From: Mycolicibacterium brisbanense
Lineage (GTDB): Bacteria > Actinomycetota > Actinomycetes > Mycobacteriales > Mycobacteriaceae
Assembly: GCF_001570425.1 (NCBI RefSeq)
Contig: NZ_BCSX01000039.1
Coordinates: forward strand, 124,001-188,000
DNA length: 64,000 nt
Direction of reading: 5' to 3'
The notes under the pieces are model-generated. The model did no database searches, had not been told where the DNA came from, and saw only the letters and a program-made list of their open reading frames with translations. Within the stretch, counting starts at the first letter, position 1, and each line of letters starts with the position of its first letter. Both the position numbers and the translations under genes were made by a program. This document shows positions 1 to 9,307 of the stretch, one piece after another.

Positions 1-513
1 ATCGAGGACTGGAACGCGGCGATTTCTGTCAACCTCTGGGGCGTTATCTACGGCTGCGAGACTTTTGTGCCTCGGCTCCGCAGCAATGGGCATGGCGGAG
101 TCATCAATGTGGCGTCGGCAGCGAGCTTTGGCTCGGCCCCTCGGATGGCGGCTTACAACGTGAGCAAGGCCGGGGTGCTCGCTCTGTCGGAGACATTGGC
201 GGCCGAACTGAGCGGTACTGACATCAACGTCACAGTGCTTTGCCCCACCTTCGTGAAGACGAACATCGTCAACAATCCTCAAATCGACGAGGCGGCTGCA
301 AGACTCGCGGCCAACCTGATGAAATGGACCGGCATTTCGCCACAGCACGTTGCTCGAACGACGTTGAACGCGCACGATCGCGGACAAATTTATGTAGTAC
401 CCCAACTCGATGCCAAAGTCTTGTGGCAACTCAAGAGAGCCCTACCCGGCCCCTTTACTCGCACGCTGGGCCTCGTGGAGCGCATGGCCTCATGGAACGA
501 TTCAGCCGAGTAG
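1..513 (+). CDS. SDR-family oxidoreductase (5' end outside window)
   Basis: The first base is already inside this reading frame (IEDWNAAISVNLWG...), so about the first third of the protein, with the Rossmann glycine motif, is missing. The visible 170 residues carry the classical SDR signature: the N of the VNLWG stretch, the INVASAAS serine region and the catalytic YNVSK tetrad (Tyr/Lys). Members of the family oxidise or reduce alcohol/ketone groups with NAD(P). It heads a same-strand run of oxygenase genes with only 13 bases to the next start, so it probably supplies or consumes the ketone used by the monooxygenases downstream. Substrate unknown. A GTG at 67 is internal and not the start. 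Confidence 0.85.
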   Translation: MEDWNAAISVNLWGVIYGCETFVPRLRSNGHGGVINVASAASFGSAPRMAAYNVSKAGVLALSETLAAELSGTDINVTVLCPTFVKTNIVNNPQIDEAAARLAANLMKWTGISPQHVARTTLNAHDRGQIYVVPQLDAKVLWQLKRALPGPFTRTLGLVERMASWNDSAE

Positions 514-526
514 AGGAGCAGGGAAA

Positions 527-1450
527 ATGGCTTTCGCATACAGTGACATGCTCGAGACAATCAAAAACAAGCAATGGGCTCTTGCCGATATCGATTGGAA
601 CGCCCCTGGCGCGGAACTGATCACCGATGAACAGCGTCCCAAACTCAAGCAATTCATGTCCGACGTGGTGTGGATTGAGCATGTTGGAGCACGTGCCTTC
701 GCCGCGATGGCTCCAAAGGCGCCATTCGAAGCGCTCGGAGACATTTACCGTTACTTTCACGCCGAGGAGCAGCGTCACGCCAATGCCGAACTTGCCTTGA
801 TGCGTCGCTGGGGCATGCTCGAGGAAGGCGAGAAACCGGTCCCGAACAAGAATATTCGGCTGGTCATCGAATGGCTGGACCGTTATGCGGAAGCCCTGCC
901 CCTGACCGTCATCGGGGCCGCGATTCCGGCACTGGAGACTGCGCTCGATGGAGCGCTGCTGAAGTTTCTCCTCGATGAGGTTGACGACCCTGTGTGCGGG
1001 GAGGTGTTCAACAAGGTCAACAGCGACGAATCAAGGCATCTCGCGGTTGGCTTCCAGGTCTTGAATGACCTGGGCGCCAGCCCGATGCGAATCCACGCCA
1101 TTCAAACTGCGGGTGCTCTTGTCGACCCGCGCATTCTCACCGGCGCGTTGCTGTATATCCCGCTCCTGACGCGCATGTTGATGAATCTCAACGCTATGGG
1201 TCTGTCCGAGGAGAAGTTATACAACGCAGTGACGCGGTATGCCAATGTCGGCGATCGCAGTGAGCATACGCGGAGGGTGCCCGGCTATCACATCTTGAAG
1301 GCGCACATGTCGTCGTCCATCAAGCGGTCCCAGCCTCTGCACTTCGTGTCTCAGCGCCTTGGCAATGCGATCGATGTTTTCCCTGTTCAGATTTTCGGTC
1401 GGCCGCCATCCTGGACGGACGAACTGACCTACGAACCGGTTGCCAAATGA
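527..1450 (+). CDS. Ferritin-like di-iron protein
   Basis: The 307-aa soluble protein has two helix motifs that read as di-iron ligand pairs: EEQRH near residue 83 and DESRH near residue 170, each with upstream acidic residues (VVWIEH, ALETALDG). This is the ExxH arrangement of ferritin-like carboxylate-bridged di-iron proteins, many of which are oxygenases. The ATG at 527 follows a GAGGAGCAGGG ribosome site. Longer in-frame starts overlap the SDR gene and are unlikely. Its stop overlaps the next ATG (ATGA), which points to translational coupling with a Baeyer-Villiger monooxygenase. It could hydroxylate the pathway substrate or be a non-oxygenase relative; the sequence does not decide. Confidence 0.75.
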   Translation: MAFAYSDMLETIKNKQWALADIDWNAPGAELITDEQRPKLKQFMSDVVWIEHVGARAFAAMAPKAPFEALGDIYRYFHAEEQRHANAELALMRRWGMLEEGEKPVPNKNIRLVIEWLDRYAEALPLTVIGAAIPALETALDGALLKFLLDEVDDPVCGEVFNKVNSDESRHLAVGFQVLNDLGASPMRIHAIQTAGALVDPRILTGALLYIPLLTRMLMNLNAMGLSEEKLYNAVTRYANVGDRSEHTRRVPGYHILKAHMSSSIKRSQPLHFVSQRLGNAIDVFPVQIFGRPPSWTDELTYEPVAK

Positions 1451-2940
1451 CAGGCACCACGACGACGTTGATCGTCGGCGCCGGGTTCGCAGGTATCGGT
1501 GCGGCGATCAGACTGCTTCAAGAGGGCACGGATGACTTCGTCATCCTGGAACGGTCAGATCGCGTCGGAGGCACCTGGCGAGACAATACTTATCCCGGTG
1601 CGGCCTGCGATATTCCCTCGCTTCTCTACTCCTACTCGTTCGAGCCGAATCCGGGCTGGACTCGTACCTACTCGGGGAGCGCTGAGATCCTCGAATATAT
1701 CGACGATATGGTCGACAAGTACGATCTTGCCCGGTTCATCCAGTTTGATACCGACGTGACTGCCTTGGAATTCGATGAGAGTGCCGGCATCTGGATGGCC
1801 GACACGGCAGATGGAAAGCGGTATCACACCCGGTCAGTTGTGATGGCCAGTGGACCACTTGCCAACGCCAGCTTTCCCGATATTCGGGGTATTGACTCGT
1901 ACGGTGGAAAAAAGATCCACAGCGCTCGATGGGACCATGGCTACGATCTCGGCGGTAAGAGGGTTGCAGTCATCGGGACAGGCGCGAGCGCGGTTCAGAT
2001 CATTCCCGAGCTCGTAAAGTCGGCTGCCTCGGTCAAAGTCTTCCAGAGAACGCCCGGCTGGGTGTTGCCCAGGGTGAACTTCAGGCATCCGGCCTGGGCG
2101 CGTTCGACCTTCACACACCTGCCGGTGAGCGAACAAGCGCTCCGCGACGCGTGGTTTTGGGCCCACGAAGTGATGGCAGTGGGTATGGTCTGGAACACCG
2201 CCGCGACGTCCGCGATACAGCTGGCGGCCAAGGCTCATCTCCGTCGGCAGGTGAAAGACTCCTGGTTGAGACGTCAGTTGACGCCCCATTTCAGGCCTGG
2301 ATGCAAGCGCATGCTCATGACCAGTGATTATTACCCTGCGCTACAGGCGGATAACTGCAAGCTGATCAGCTGGCCGATCGCCACATTGTCACCCAACGGT
2401 GTTCGGACCGCCGACGGTGTCGAGCACGAAGTGGACTGTATCGTATTTGCCACTGGCTTCGATGTGGCCAAACGTGGCACCCCGTTCCCGATTAGCGGCC
2501 TCGGCGGTCGGAAGCTCGGCGATGAATGGTCTCAGGGGACATTTGCCTTCAAGAGCGTGAGCGTGGCCGGGTATCCGAACTTATTCTTCACTTTCGGACC
2601 GAATTCCGGGCCAGGCCACAACTCGGCGCTCGTATATATGGAGGCTGCAATTGACTATATAGTCAAGGCGATCAAGCTCCTTCAGCAAAATGACATCGGC
2701 ACTTTGGATGTGAGGGAGGATCGTCAGGACCGCTATCACTCCGAAATTCAGCGCCGCCTTCGACGAACGACTTGGAATTCGGGGTGCAGCAGTTGGTATT
2801 TGACCGAGGACGGCTACAACGGCACGATGTACCCAGGTTTCGCGACCCAGTTTATGAGAGAACTATCCCGCTTGGATCCTCATGATTACGTGATAACCCG
2901 GCGCGACGATACACACGTCGAGCTGACGCAATCACTCTGA
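1447..2940 (+). CDS. FAD-dependent Baeyer-Villiger-type monooxygenase 1
   Basis: The 497-aa flavoprotein starts with an FAD-binding GAGFAGIG fingerprint near residue 11, has a second nucleotide-binding motif GTGASAVQ near residue 178, and between them a variant of the BVMO signature (YGGKKIHSARW in place of FxGxxxHxxxW). Such enzymes use NADPH and O2 to insert oxygen beside a ketone, giving an ester or lactone. The start overlaps the stop of the di-iron gene by four bases. It is one of three related monooxygenases in 5.6 kb. Substrate not readable from sequence. Confidence 0.85.
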   Translation: MTGTTTTLIVGAGFAGIGAAIRLLQEGTDDFVILERSDRVGGTWRDNTYPGAACDIPSLLYSYSFEPNPGWTRTYSGSAEILEYIDDMVDKYDLARFIQFDTDVTALEFDESAGIWMADTADGKRYHTRSVVMASGPLANASFPDIRGIDSYGGKKIHSARWDHGYDLGGKRVAVIGTGASAVQIIPELVKSAASVKVFQRTPGWVLPRVNFRHPAWARSTFTHLPVSEQALRDAWFWAHEVMAVGMVWNTAATSAIQLAAKAHLRRQVKDSWLRRQLTPHFRPGCKRMLMTSDYYPALQADNCKLISWPIATLSPNGVRTADGVEHEVDCIVFATGFDVAKRGTPFPISGLGGRKLGDEWSQGTFAFKSVSVAGYPNLFFTFGPNSGPGHNSALVYMEAAIDYIVKAIKLLQQNDIGTLDVREDRQDRYHSEIQRRLRRTTWNSGCSSWYLTEDGYNGTMYPGFATQFMRELSRLDPHDYVITRRDDTHVELTQSL

Positions 2941-2984
2941 ATACAAGTTTGCAGGGCTGACCGTCAGAACGGTGAAATACAGGA

Positions 2985-4502
2985 ATGGATCGCAAGTCCG
3001 ACCGTAATTACGAGATAATTATCATAGGAGCTGGATTTTCCGGCATCGGGTCTGGCATTAGCTTGATGAAGGCGGGATTTACCGACTTCTTGATGGTTGA
3101 TGACGCCGATGGCGTAGGTGGTACGTGGCACTGGAACACCTACCCGGGTATCGCTGTCGATATACCGTCGTTCAGTTATCAATTCTCATACGAAATGCGG
3201 CCCTCTTGGTCGCGCACGTACGCCCACGGCAATGAGCTCAAAGCCTATGCCGAGCGATGTGTTGAAAAGTATCGGCTCTGGGACCATATTCGTTTCAACA
3301 CAACCATTACCGAGGCTTGTTTCGACGAGAACGCAACACGGTGGCATTTGACCAGTGCCAATGGTGAGGAGTTCACGGCACGCTTCGTGATAAATTGCTC
3401 CGGCGTTCTCAGTCGGCCAAAGTGGCCTGAAATCAAGGGGGTGCGAGATTTCGCCGGCGTTACGCTCCACACGGCTAGATGGGACAATGCCAAAGATCTC
3501 AGCGGGAAGAGGGTTGCAGTAATCGGTACCGGTGCATCGGCGGTGCAACTGATACCCGAAGTCGCAAAGAAAGCAGAGAGTCTGACGGTATTTCAGCGAA
3601 CTCCAATTTATTGTCTGCCGAAGCCAGACTTCCCCATACCGACGTGGGGTGGAAGGCTTCTACATTTCCTGCCGGGGGCACAATTGGCGACCCGGACCGC
3701 CAGCCAGGCGTTCGTGGAAATCACTTTCCCAATCGCCGCTCACTTTCATACGGTGATACCGTTCGCCGATGTCATGGAGAGCGCCGCAAAGCGGTACATG
3801 CGGCGTGAGGTCCATGACCCGACGACGAGAGAACAACTCATTCCGCGCTACTCGTTGGGCTGTAAACGACCCAGCTTCCACAATTCCTATCTCGCAACGT
3901 ACAACCGGTCCAACGTTTCGCTCGAGACGAGCGGCATAACCCATATCGACCATGCATCCGTCCATACTCGAGACGGCAAAGCTCATCCCATTGACGTCTT
4001 GATCCTGGCCACCGGCTTCAAAGTGATGGAGTCGGGCAACATGCCAACTTACGTATTGAAGGGACGCGGCGGGCTGGAGCAGGCTACATGGTGGGACGAG
4101 CATCGACTGCAGGCCTTCGAAGGGGTGAGCGTCCCGGGATTTCCGAATCATTTCAACATCTTCGGCCCGTACGGCTACAACGGTTCCTCGTACTTCACGC
4201 TCATCGAGGCGCAGAGTCGGCACATCGTCCGGTGTCTTCGTCGCGCGCGGGCGCTGGGTGCTAACTGCGTGGAGGTCAAGAAGGAGGCGAACGACCGTTA
4301 TTTCGCCGAAGTGCTAAGGCGGCGTCACAGACAGGTTTTCTGGCAGCCGAGCTGTTCCAATGCCAACAGCTACTACTTCGACAGGCACGGTGACGTTCCA
4401 CTCCGTCCATCAACGACTCTGGAGACCTATTGGCGGAGCCGCACCTTTCGCCTCTCGGACTACCGATTCGAGAATCGGCCCGAAGAGGTGTGTCCCCGGT
4501 GA
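2985..4502 (+). CDS. FAD-dependent Baeyer-Villiger-type monooxygenase 2
   Basis: The 505-aa paralog of the gene before it has GAGFSGIG near residue 15, the canonical signature FAGVTLHTARW near residue 155 and GTGASAVQLIP near residue 178. The ATG at 2985 has only a weak, close AGG upstream, so the true start could differ slightly, but the N-terminus fits the family. It overlaps the following esterase gene by four bases (GTGA). Its signature is the most canonical of the three, so it is a good candidate for a true ketone-to-ester enzyme. Three copies may reflect successive ring or chain steps or different substrates. Confidence 0.85.
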   Translation: MDRKSDRNYEIIIIGAGFSGIGSGISLMKAGFTDFLMVDDADGVGGTWHWNTYPGIAVDIPSFSYQFSYEMRPSWSRTYAHGNELKAYAERCVEKYRLWDHIRFNTTITEACFDENATRWHLTSANGEEFTARFVINCSGVLSRPKWPEIKGVRDFAGVTLHTARWDNAKDLSGKRVAVIGTGASAVQLIPEVAKKAESLTVFQRTPIYCLPKPDFPIPTWGGRLLHFLPGAQLATRTASQAFVEITFPIAAHFHTVIPFADVMESAAKRYMRREVHDPTTREQLIPRYSLGCKRPSFHNSYLATYNRSNVSLETSGITHIDHASVHTRDGKAHPIDVLILATGFKVMESGNMPTYVLKGRGGLEQATWWDEHRLQAFEGVSVPGFPNHFNIFGPYGYNGSSYFTLIEAQSRHIVRCLRRARALGANCVEVKKEANDRYFAEVLRRRHRQVFWQPSCSNANSYYFDRHGDVPLRPSTTLETYWRSRTFRLSDYRFENRPEEVCPR

Positions 4503-5464
4503 CCAGAATGGATGCCCCTGACTGGCAGCCCAGTCTTGCCAGTCATCTCGTCGCGATGTCCTCGCGAACCACGCTGCGGCCACTGGCGCAGCTGATGCCA
4601 TCAAACGCCTACGGACTTGCGGTGATGGATCGCGTGCTTCGAACAGCGCTCGTAGCCTCACGGCCTCGGCGCGGCGTCACAGTGCGCAAGGTTGACACTG
4701 TATTCGCCGGAGGCCCGGTTCGTGGGGACTGGATCACCACGCCTGCCATTAATCCGCATGCCAACCCTTTGCTGTACATCCACGGCGGCGCCTATTCTAT
4801 GTGCTCGCCGGAGACGCACCGCGGTCTTCTTGGTGAACTCGCCTCGGCGAGCGGGCGCCCCATCTTCGCAGTGAAGTATCGTCTTGCCCCGCGGTATCCC
4901 TATCCCGCAGCCGCGGACGATGCGCTGAATGCGTATCGCTGGCTTACCAGCGGAGGGTCCCCGGGTTCTTGTCAGCGCACCGTCGCGGTTGCCGGCGATT
5001 CAGCGGGCGGTCAGCTCACGATGGCCACGGCCTTGGGCGCACGTGCAGTTGGATTGCCGCTCCCTGATGCGATGCTGCTGATGTCTCCCGTCCTGGATCT
5101 CAGGTGCGAACTTGCCAGAGCGCGTGAAATTCGCCGCCGGGATCCTTTTGCCTCCGCTCAATCAGCGGCGCGCGCTCTTGACCTCTACGTAGGTGGCGCA
5201 GATCGCGGAGATCCGCGCCTCAGCGTGCTTGACGCGGACCTCACCTCGATGCCGCCGATCCTCATTCAGGTGGGCGGGAGAGAAATGTTGATCGATGACT
5301 CGCGCCGTCTCGCCGAGCGACTTCAATCAGCTGGATCCCACGTCGAGATCCAGGTATACCGGGGACAGATCCATGTATTCCAGGCTATGTTCCGGATTCT
5401 TCCCGAAGCCCGAGACGCGATTCATCGAGCGGGACGCTTCCTTGAAGCCTCGGAAGTCAGGTGA
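4499..5464 (+). CDS. Alpha/beta hydrolase, hormone-sensitive-lipase family
   Basis: The 321-aa protein has the HSL-family oxyanion-hole motif HGGAY (near residue 95), the nucleophile elbow GDSAGG (near 165) and a C-terminal acid/His pair (LIDDSRR, QIHVFQ). It would cleave carboxylic esters or lactones in the cytoplasm. The GTG start overlaps the TGA of monooxygenase 2 and has a GAAGAGG ribosome site; an ATG three codons on is an alternative. Position between two Baeyer-Villiger enzymes suggests that it opens their ester or lactone products, the same pairing as LipR with MymA in the M. tuberculosis mymA operon. Confidence 0.85.
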   Translation: MTRMDAPDWQPSLASHLVAMSSRTTLRPLAQLMPSNAYGLAVMDRVLRTALVASRPRRGVTVRKVDTVFAGGPVRGDWITTPAINPHANPLLYIHGGAYSMCSPETHRGLLGELASASGRPIFAVKYRLAPRYPYPAAADDALNAYRWLTSGGSPGSCQRTVAVAGDSAGGQLTMATALGARAVGLPLPDAMLLMSPVLDLRCELARAREIRRRDPFASAQSAARALDLYVGGADRGDPRLSVLDADLTSMPPILIQVGGREMLIDDSRRLAERLQSAGSHVEIQVYRGQIHVFQAMFRILPEARDAIHRAGRFLEASEVR

Positions 5465-5540
5465 AAGTGTCCGAACAGGCAATGCTCCTACACCTACACC
5501 ACCTCGACCGCCGCAGCGTGAAGTCAGTCGTCTCTGCCTC

Positions 5541-7040
5541 ATGAGCAGCAACTTCGCGACGGCCTGTCGCGCATACGATCCGTCGATCGTGATCATCGGG
5601 GCCGGCTTCGCCGGGGTTGCGATGGCCCACCGGCTGAAGAAGGACGGGTTCACGAACTTCACGATCCTGGAAAAGGCTGCAGACATCGGGGGTGTTTGGC
5701 GTGACAACACCTATCCGGGAGCGGCCTGCGACGTGCCGTCAGCGTTGTACTCACTCTCGTACAAGCCCAATCCTCGTTGGTCACGGCGATATGCCGAGCA
5801 ACCCGAGATACTCAAGTACCTCCAACAACTCGTGGAGAGTGGCGGACTGGCCGCGCATCTGCGTACCCAGACCGAAGTTGTCGCAATGACCTTCGATGAC
5901 CAGCTAGGGCGTTGGACCCTGGTTACGAACTCGAACGAGACAATAACCTGCGATGTCGTCGTCTCGGCCGTGGGTCAGCTCTCCTTGCCCCACGTACCCG
6001 TTATTGCCGACGCAGACACCTTCCAGGGGCCGCGCTTTCATTCGGCGCGTTGGGACCGATCGGTTTCGCTTCGCGGCAAGCAAGTAGCCGTCATCGGCAC
6101 AGGAGCTAGTGCCATCCAATTCGTGCCACACATCGCCCAGGAGGCGGAGCATGTCACGCTATATCAGCGCACGGCTCCGTGGATCTTGCCGAAGTGGGAC
6201 AGCAGGTATGGAGTCCTTCACGACAGGGTGAGCGAGTTATTGCCGATGGCGCTGCGCCTCGAGCGTTTCGCGGTATGGCTAATTTTCGAGTTGCTCGCTG
6301 TGACGCTAGTCGACGCGAAGCCCCTCTCACGCGTCCTCGGTGCGATCGCGCGCCGCCACCTACATCGGCAGGTTGCTAGCCCATCTTTGCGCGAGCAATT
6401 GATGCCTTCGGACGCGCCAGGGTGCAAGCGAGTGCTGTTCTCGAATGATTACTATCCAGCAATCGCGAGTGATCGCGTGTCGTTGGTGCCGAAGGCTATC
6501 GCAGAGCTCTGCGACAACGGTGTCAAGACCGTGGATGGAGAGTTTCGTCCTGCAGATGTCGTGATCTACGGAACCGGGTTTCGCGCCACCGATTTTCTCG
6601 CCCCGATGTCCGTGCGCGGCTCTCGCGGAGTCTCCTTGGCCGAGGTGTGGAAGACCCAGGCGTACGCATATCTGGGCATCACTGTCCCCATGTTCCCGAA
6701 CCTGTTCCTGCTTTATGGTCCCAACACGAATGTGGGCTCGGGGTCGATCCTCTACATGATCGAGTCACAAGTCCGTCACATCGCAACGCTCATCAAAGCC
6801 GTGGCTGCTCATCCGGGTCATGCGATCGATGTCAGGACGGAGAGCGCGCAACGCTACAACACGCGCTTGAGAAGGCGACTACGGAGGTCGGTGTGGGCGC
6901 TGTGTGCGAGCTGGTATCGAACCTCGAGCGGGGAAATCCCGACGAACTGGCCGGGGCCTACCTTGGTTTATCGACTCCTTACCCGGAAGCCGCACAGCGG
7001 CGATTACGTCTTGAGAAACGTCGGGCGTCTAAAGGTCTGA
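5541..7040 (+). CDS. FAD-dependent Baeyer-Villiger-type monooxygenase 3
   Basis: The 499-aa protein starts at ATG 5541 (MSSNFATACRAY). The open frame extends upstream through the end of the esterase gene, but that part is low-complexity and out of family. Motifs: GAGFAGVA near residue 20, FQGPRFHSARW near 158, GTGASAIQF near 185, and a conserved C-terminal YGPNTNVGSG stretch. It is closest in style to monooxygenase 1. It is the last gene before a 145-base gap with a promoter candidate, so it may end the first transcription unit. Confidence 0.85.
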   Translation: MSSNFATACRAYDPSIVIIGAGFAGVAMAHRLKKDGFTNFTILEKAADIGGVWRDNTYPGAACDVPSALYSLSYKPNPRWSRRYAEQPEILKYLQQLVESGGLAAHLRTQTEVVAMTFDDQLGRWTLVTNSNETITCDVVVSAVGQLSLPHVPVIADADTFQGPRFHSARWDRSVSLRGKQVAVIGTGASAIQFVPHIAQEAEHVTLYQRTAPWILPKWDSRYGVLHDRVSELLPMALRLERFAVWLIFELLAVTLVDAKPLSRVLGAIARRHLHRQVASPSLREQLMPSDAPGCKRVLFSNDYYPAIASDRVSLVPKAIAELCDNGVKTVDGEFRPADVVIYGTGFRATDFLAPMSVRGSRGVSLAEVWKTQAYAYLGITVPMFPNLFLLYGPNTNVGSGSILYMIESQVRHIATLIKAVAAHPGHAIDVRTESAQRYNTRLRRRLRRSVWALCASWYRTSSGEIPTNWPGPTLVYRLLTRKPHSGDYVLRNVGRLKV

Positions 7041-7116
7041 GACCCTGCAGAACCGAGCCTGGCCGACTAAGGGCACGAGACGCGCACTTAACCGCTAGGC
7101 CAATAATGTCTAGATA

Positions 7117-7143
7117 TTGACATCAATGGCATCTTTGTAAAGA
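7117..7143 (+). promoter_or_regulatory. Candidate promoter for the P450 transcription unit
   Basis: A perfect TTGACA (7117-7122) is followed after 15 bases by TAAAGA (7138-7143), about 43 bases before the P450 start. The gap (7041-7185) is the first real break in the cluster. The -10 is a loose match to TANNNT. Confidence 0.4.
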
Positions 7144-7185
7144 CTGGTGGACGCCGTCAAAGCGGCCCAGCGTCCAGGAGGAACC

Positions 7186-8643
7186 ATGACGAATCACCTT
7201 CTCGCACCTGCGCACCACGTGAAGGAGCGGTTGTCCTCTGTGATCATGGTCCCCGCGCCTCACGCCGTCGACGACAGATGGCGTCGATGGAGCCGGGACT
7301 GGCCGGTTCGTGAACTGGCACCGGCACCCGCGGGCAGTGGATTGAAAGCCGTCCGGGGGGATGCCGGACTGCCCTTCGTAGGTCACACGCTCGACTACAT
7401 CCGATTCGGCTCGGATTTCAGTCGAGAGCGCTACGACCGTCTGGGTTCGGTGTCGTGGATGGGCGCGTTCGGCACCAAGATGGTGGTCATCGCCGGCCCT
7501 GACGCCACTCGAGAGGCGTTCACGAGCGAAGCGAAAGCATTCTCTCAGGATGGCTGGTCCTTCCTGATCGACGCCTTCTTCCATCGCGGTTTGATGCTCA
7601 TGAGCTTCGACGAGCACTTGATGCACCGGCGCATCATGCAGGAGGCGTTTACGCGTCCGCGCCTGACCGGATACGTCGAACAGGTAACGCCATGCGTTCG
7701 CTCGGCAGTGCCTGCGTGGCCGGTGGGCCCGTCGGTTCGAATCTACCCACTGTTGAAGGAACTCACCCTCGACATCGCTACCGACGTCTTCATGGGCGGC
7801 CGCGGCAAGGACGAGAGCGATGCTGTCAACAAGGCGTTCGTCGCTACGGTCCGGGCGGCGAGTTCCCTTGTGCGTGCTCCGCTTCCGGGAACCAGATTCC
7901 GCGCTGGTGTGCAAGGGCGGCGCGTTTTGGAGGACTACTTCTTCCGGCATCTGCCGGCCGCGCGAGCCGGTGAAACGGAGGATCTGTTCGCTGCTCTCTG
8001 TCAAGCCACGACCGAAGACGGGGAGCGGTTTTCCGACGAGGATGTGGTGAATCACATGATCTTCTTGATGATGGCGGCCCACGACACCTCGACGATCACC
8101 ACCACAGCGGTCACCTATTTCCTTGCCAAGTATCCGCAGTGGCAGGAGGCTGCGGCTGCGGAAGCCGCGGCCATCGGTGACGGGTTGCCGGACATCGAGG
8201 CCCTGGAGAAGATGACGGTCATCGACCTCGTGATCAAGGAAGCGCTCAGACTGCTTGCACCTGTTCCGCTGGTGATGCGCAAGACGGTTCGAGATGTCGC
8301 CATCGATGGATATCACATCCCCTCGAACACGTTATGCGCTATAACGCCTGCCGTGAATCACTTCGATCGAACGATCTGGAGTGATCCGGAGCGGTTCGAT
8401 CCCTCACGTTTCGACGAGCCTCGGCGCGAAGACCAACACCACCGATTCGCCTGGGTTCCGTTCGGAGGTGGAGCGCACAAGTGCATCGGCATGCAATTCG
8501 GGACGCTCGAAGTCAAAGCAATCCTGCACAGGATGCTGCGTTCGTTCACTTGGAAGGTTCCGGAGAACTATCACGTCCGATGGGACAACACCTCGCTGCC
8601 CATTCCGGTGGACGGACTTCCGTTGGAGATGAAGCGCCGATGA
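7186..8643 (+). CDS. Cytochrome P450 monooxygenase
   Basis: The 485-aa protein has the three P450 landmarks in order: the I-helix oxygen-binding motif AAHDTST (near residue 305), the K-helix ExxR (KEALR, near 352) and the heme-thiolate loop FGGGAHKCIG (near 430). An AGGAGG ribosome site lies four bases before the ATG. It would hydroxylate an unactivated carbon and needs a ferredoxin partner, which is not encoded nearby. The stop overlaps the next gene (ATGA). Family number not assignable by eye. Confidence 0.93.
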   Translation: MTNHLLAPAHHVKERLSSVIMVPAPHAVDDRWRRWSRDWPVRELAPAPAGSGLKAVRGDAGLPFVGHTLDYIRFGSDFSRERYDRLGSVSWMGAFGTKMVVIAGPDATREAFTSEAKAFSQDGWSFLIDAFFHRGLMLMSFDEHLMHRRIMQEAFTRPRLTGYVEQVTPCVRSAVPAWPVGPSVRIYPLLKELTLDIATDVFMGGRGKDESDAVNKAFVATVRAASSLVRAPLPGTRFRAGVQGRRVLEDYFFRHLPAARAGETEDLFAALCQATTEDGERFSDEDVVNHMIFLMMAAHDTSTITTTAVTYFLAKYPQWQEAAAAEAAAIGDGLPDIEALEKMTVIDLVIKEALRLLAPVPLVMRKTVRDVAIDGYHIPSNTLCAITPAVNHFDRTIWSDPERFDPSRFDEPRREDQHHRFAWVPFGGGAHKCIGMQFGTLEVKAILHRMLRSFTWKVPENYHVRWDNTSLPIPVDGLPLEMKRR

Positions 8644-9293
8644 CCGTCGACCACAGCCCCTACCTCGAACCCACGGAGTTTCTTGACTGGCAACAAGATT
8701 CGGTACGTGACTTCGTGTCATCGGCGATCCGTGGTGCCTGCGGCGACACCGAGAAGGCCATCGCCATCTTCACCGCGGTCCGTGACTCCATTTGGTACGA
8801 CCCCTACACGGTGACCGACAACCCGCACGCGTATCGCGCCAGCACCGTCGCGACCGCAGAACGGGCCTACTGCGTCCCGAAGGCCGTGCTCTTGACTGCA
8901 GCGTGCCGAGCGGCGGGAATCCCGGCGCGGCTGGGGTTCGCCGACGTCCGAAACCACCTCCAGACCAAGGCATTGCGCGAGCGGATGGGTGGTAGCGACG
9001 TTTTCGTCTACCACGGCTACAGTCTCATGTTCCTCAACGGTGCGTGGGTAAAGGCCACCCCGGCGTTCAATCGCGAGCTGTGCGCACGCTTCGGTGTCTC
9101 GCCGATCGAATTCGACGGCCGTAGCGACGCGCTACTCCATGGTTTCACCGCTGACGGCACCCAGCACATGGAGTATCTGCGCGACCGGGGAGCCTACGAC
9201 GATCTACCCCTAGCAGACATCCTGCAAGCACTGAGAACGCATTACGGCACATTCATCGATCAGCCGAACAGCCGTCCCGACCTCTTCGCCTGA
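8640..9293 (+). CDS. Transglutaminase-like cysteine protein
   Basis: The 217-aa protein has a transglutaminase-like core: a catalytic-type Cys in RAYCVPKAVLLTAACRAAGIPARLGF (seen as YC followed by the AxGIPAR helix near residue 80) and a His in YHGYSLMFLNGAWVKATPAFN (near 125). The family includes proteases, amide-forming enzymes and inactive scaffold proteins. It is translationally coupled to the P450 (ATGA), an uncommon partner. With the BtrH-type protein further on it gives this catabolic cluster two cysteine acyl-transfer folds. No signal peptide is visible. Confidence 0.75.
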   Translation: MTVDHSPYLEPTEFLDWQQDSVRDFVSSAIRGACGDTEKAIAIFTAVRDSIWYDPYTVTDNPHAYRASTVATAERAYCVPKAVLLTAACRAAGIPARLGFADVRNHLQTKALRERMGGSDVFVYHGYSLMFLNGAWVKATPAFNRELCARFGVSPIEFDGRSDALLHGFTADGTQHMEYLRDRGAYDDLPLADILQALRTHYGTFIDQPNSRPDLFA

Positions 9294-9307
9294 AAGGGCA
9301 CTACACG

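Noticed and set aside
7045..7105. tRNA-like sequence on the minus strand (TGGCCTAGCGGTTAAGTGCG... GGTTCTGCA)
   Set aside because: The D-arm-like start is suggestive, but no anticodon, T or acceptor stem pairs properly. Probably chance or a very old relic.
7123..8316. 397-codon minus-strand frame across the P450 gene
   Set aside because: Antisense shadow; the P450 frame carries the diagnostic motifs.
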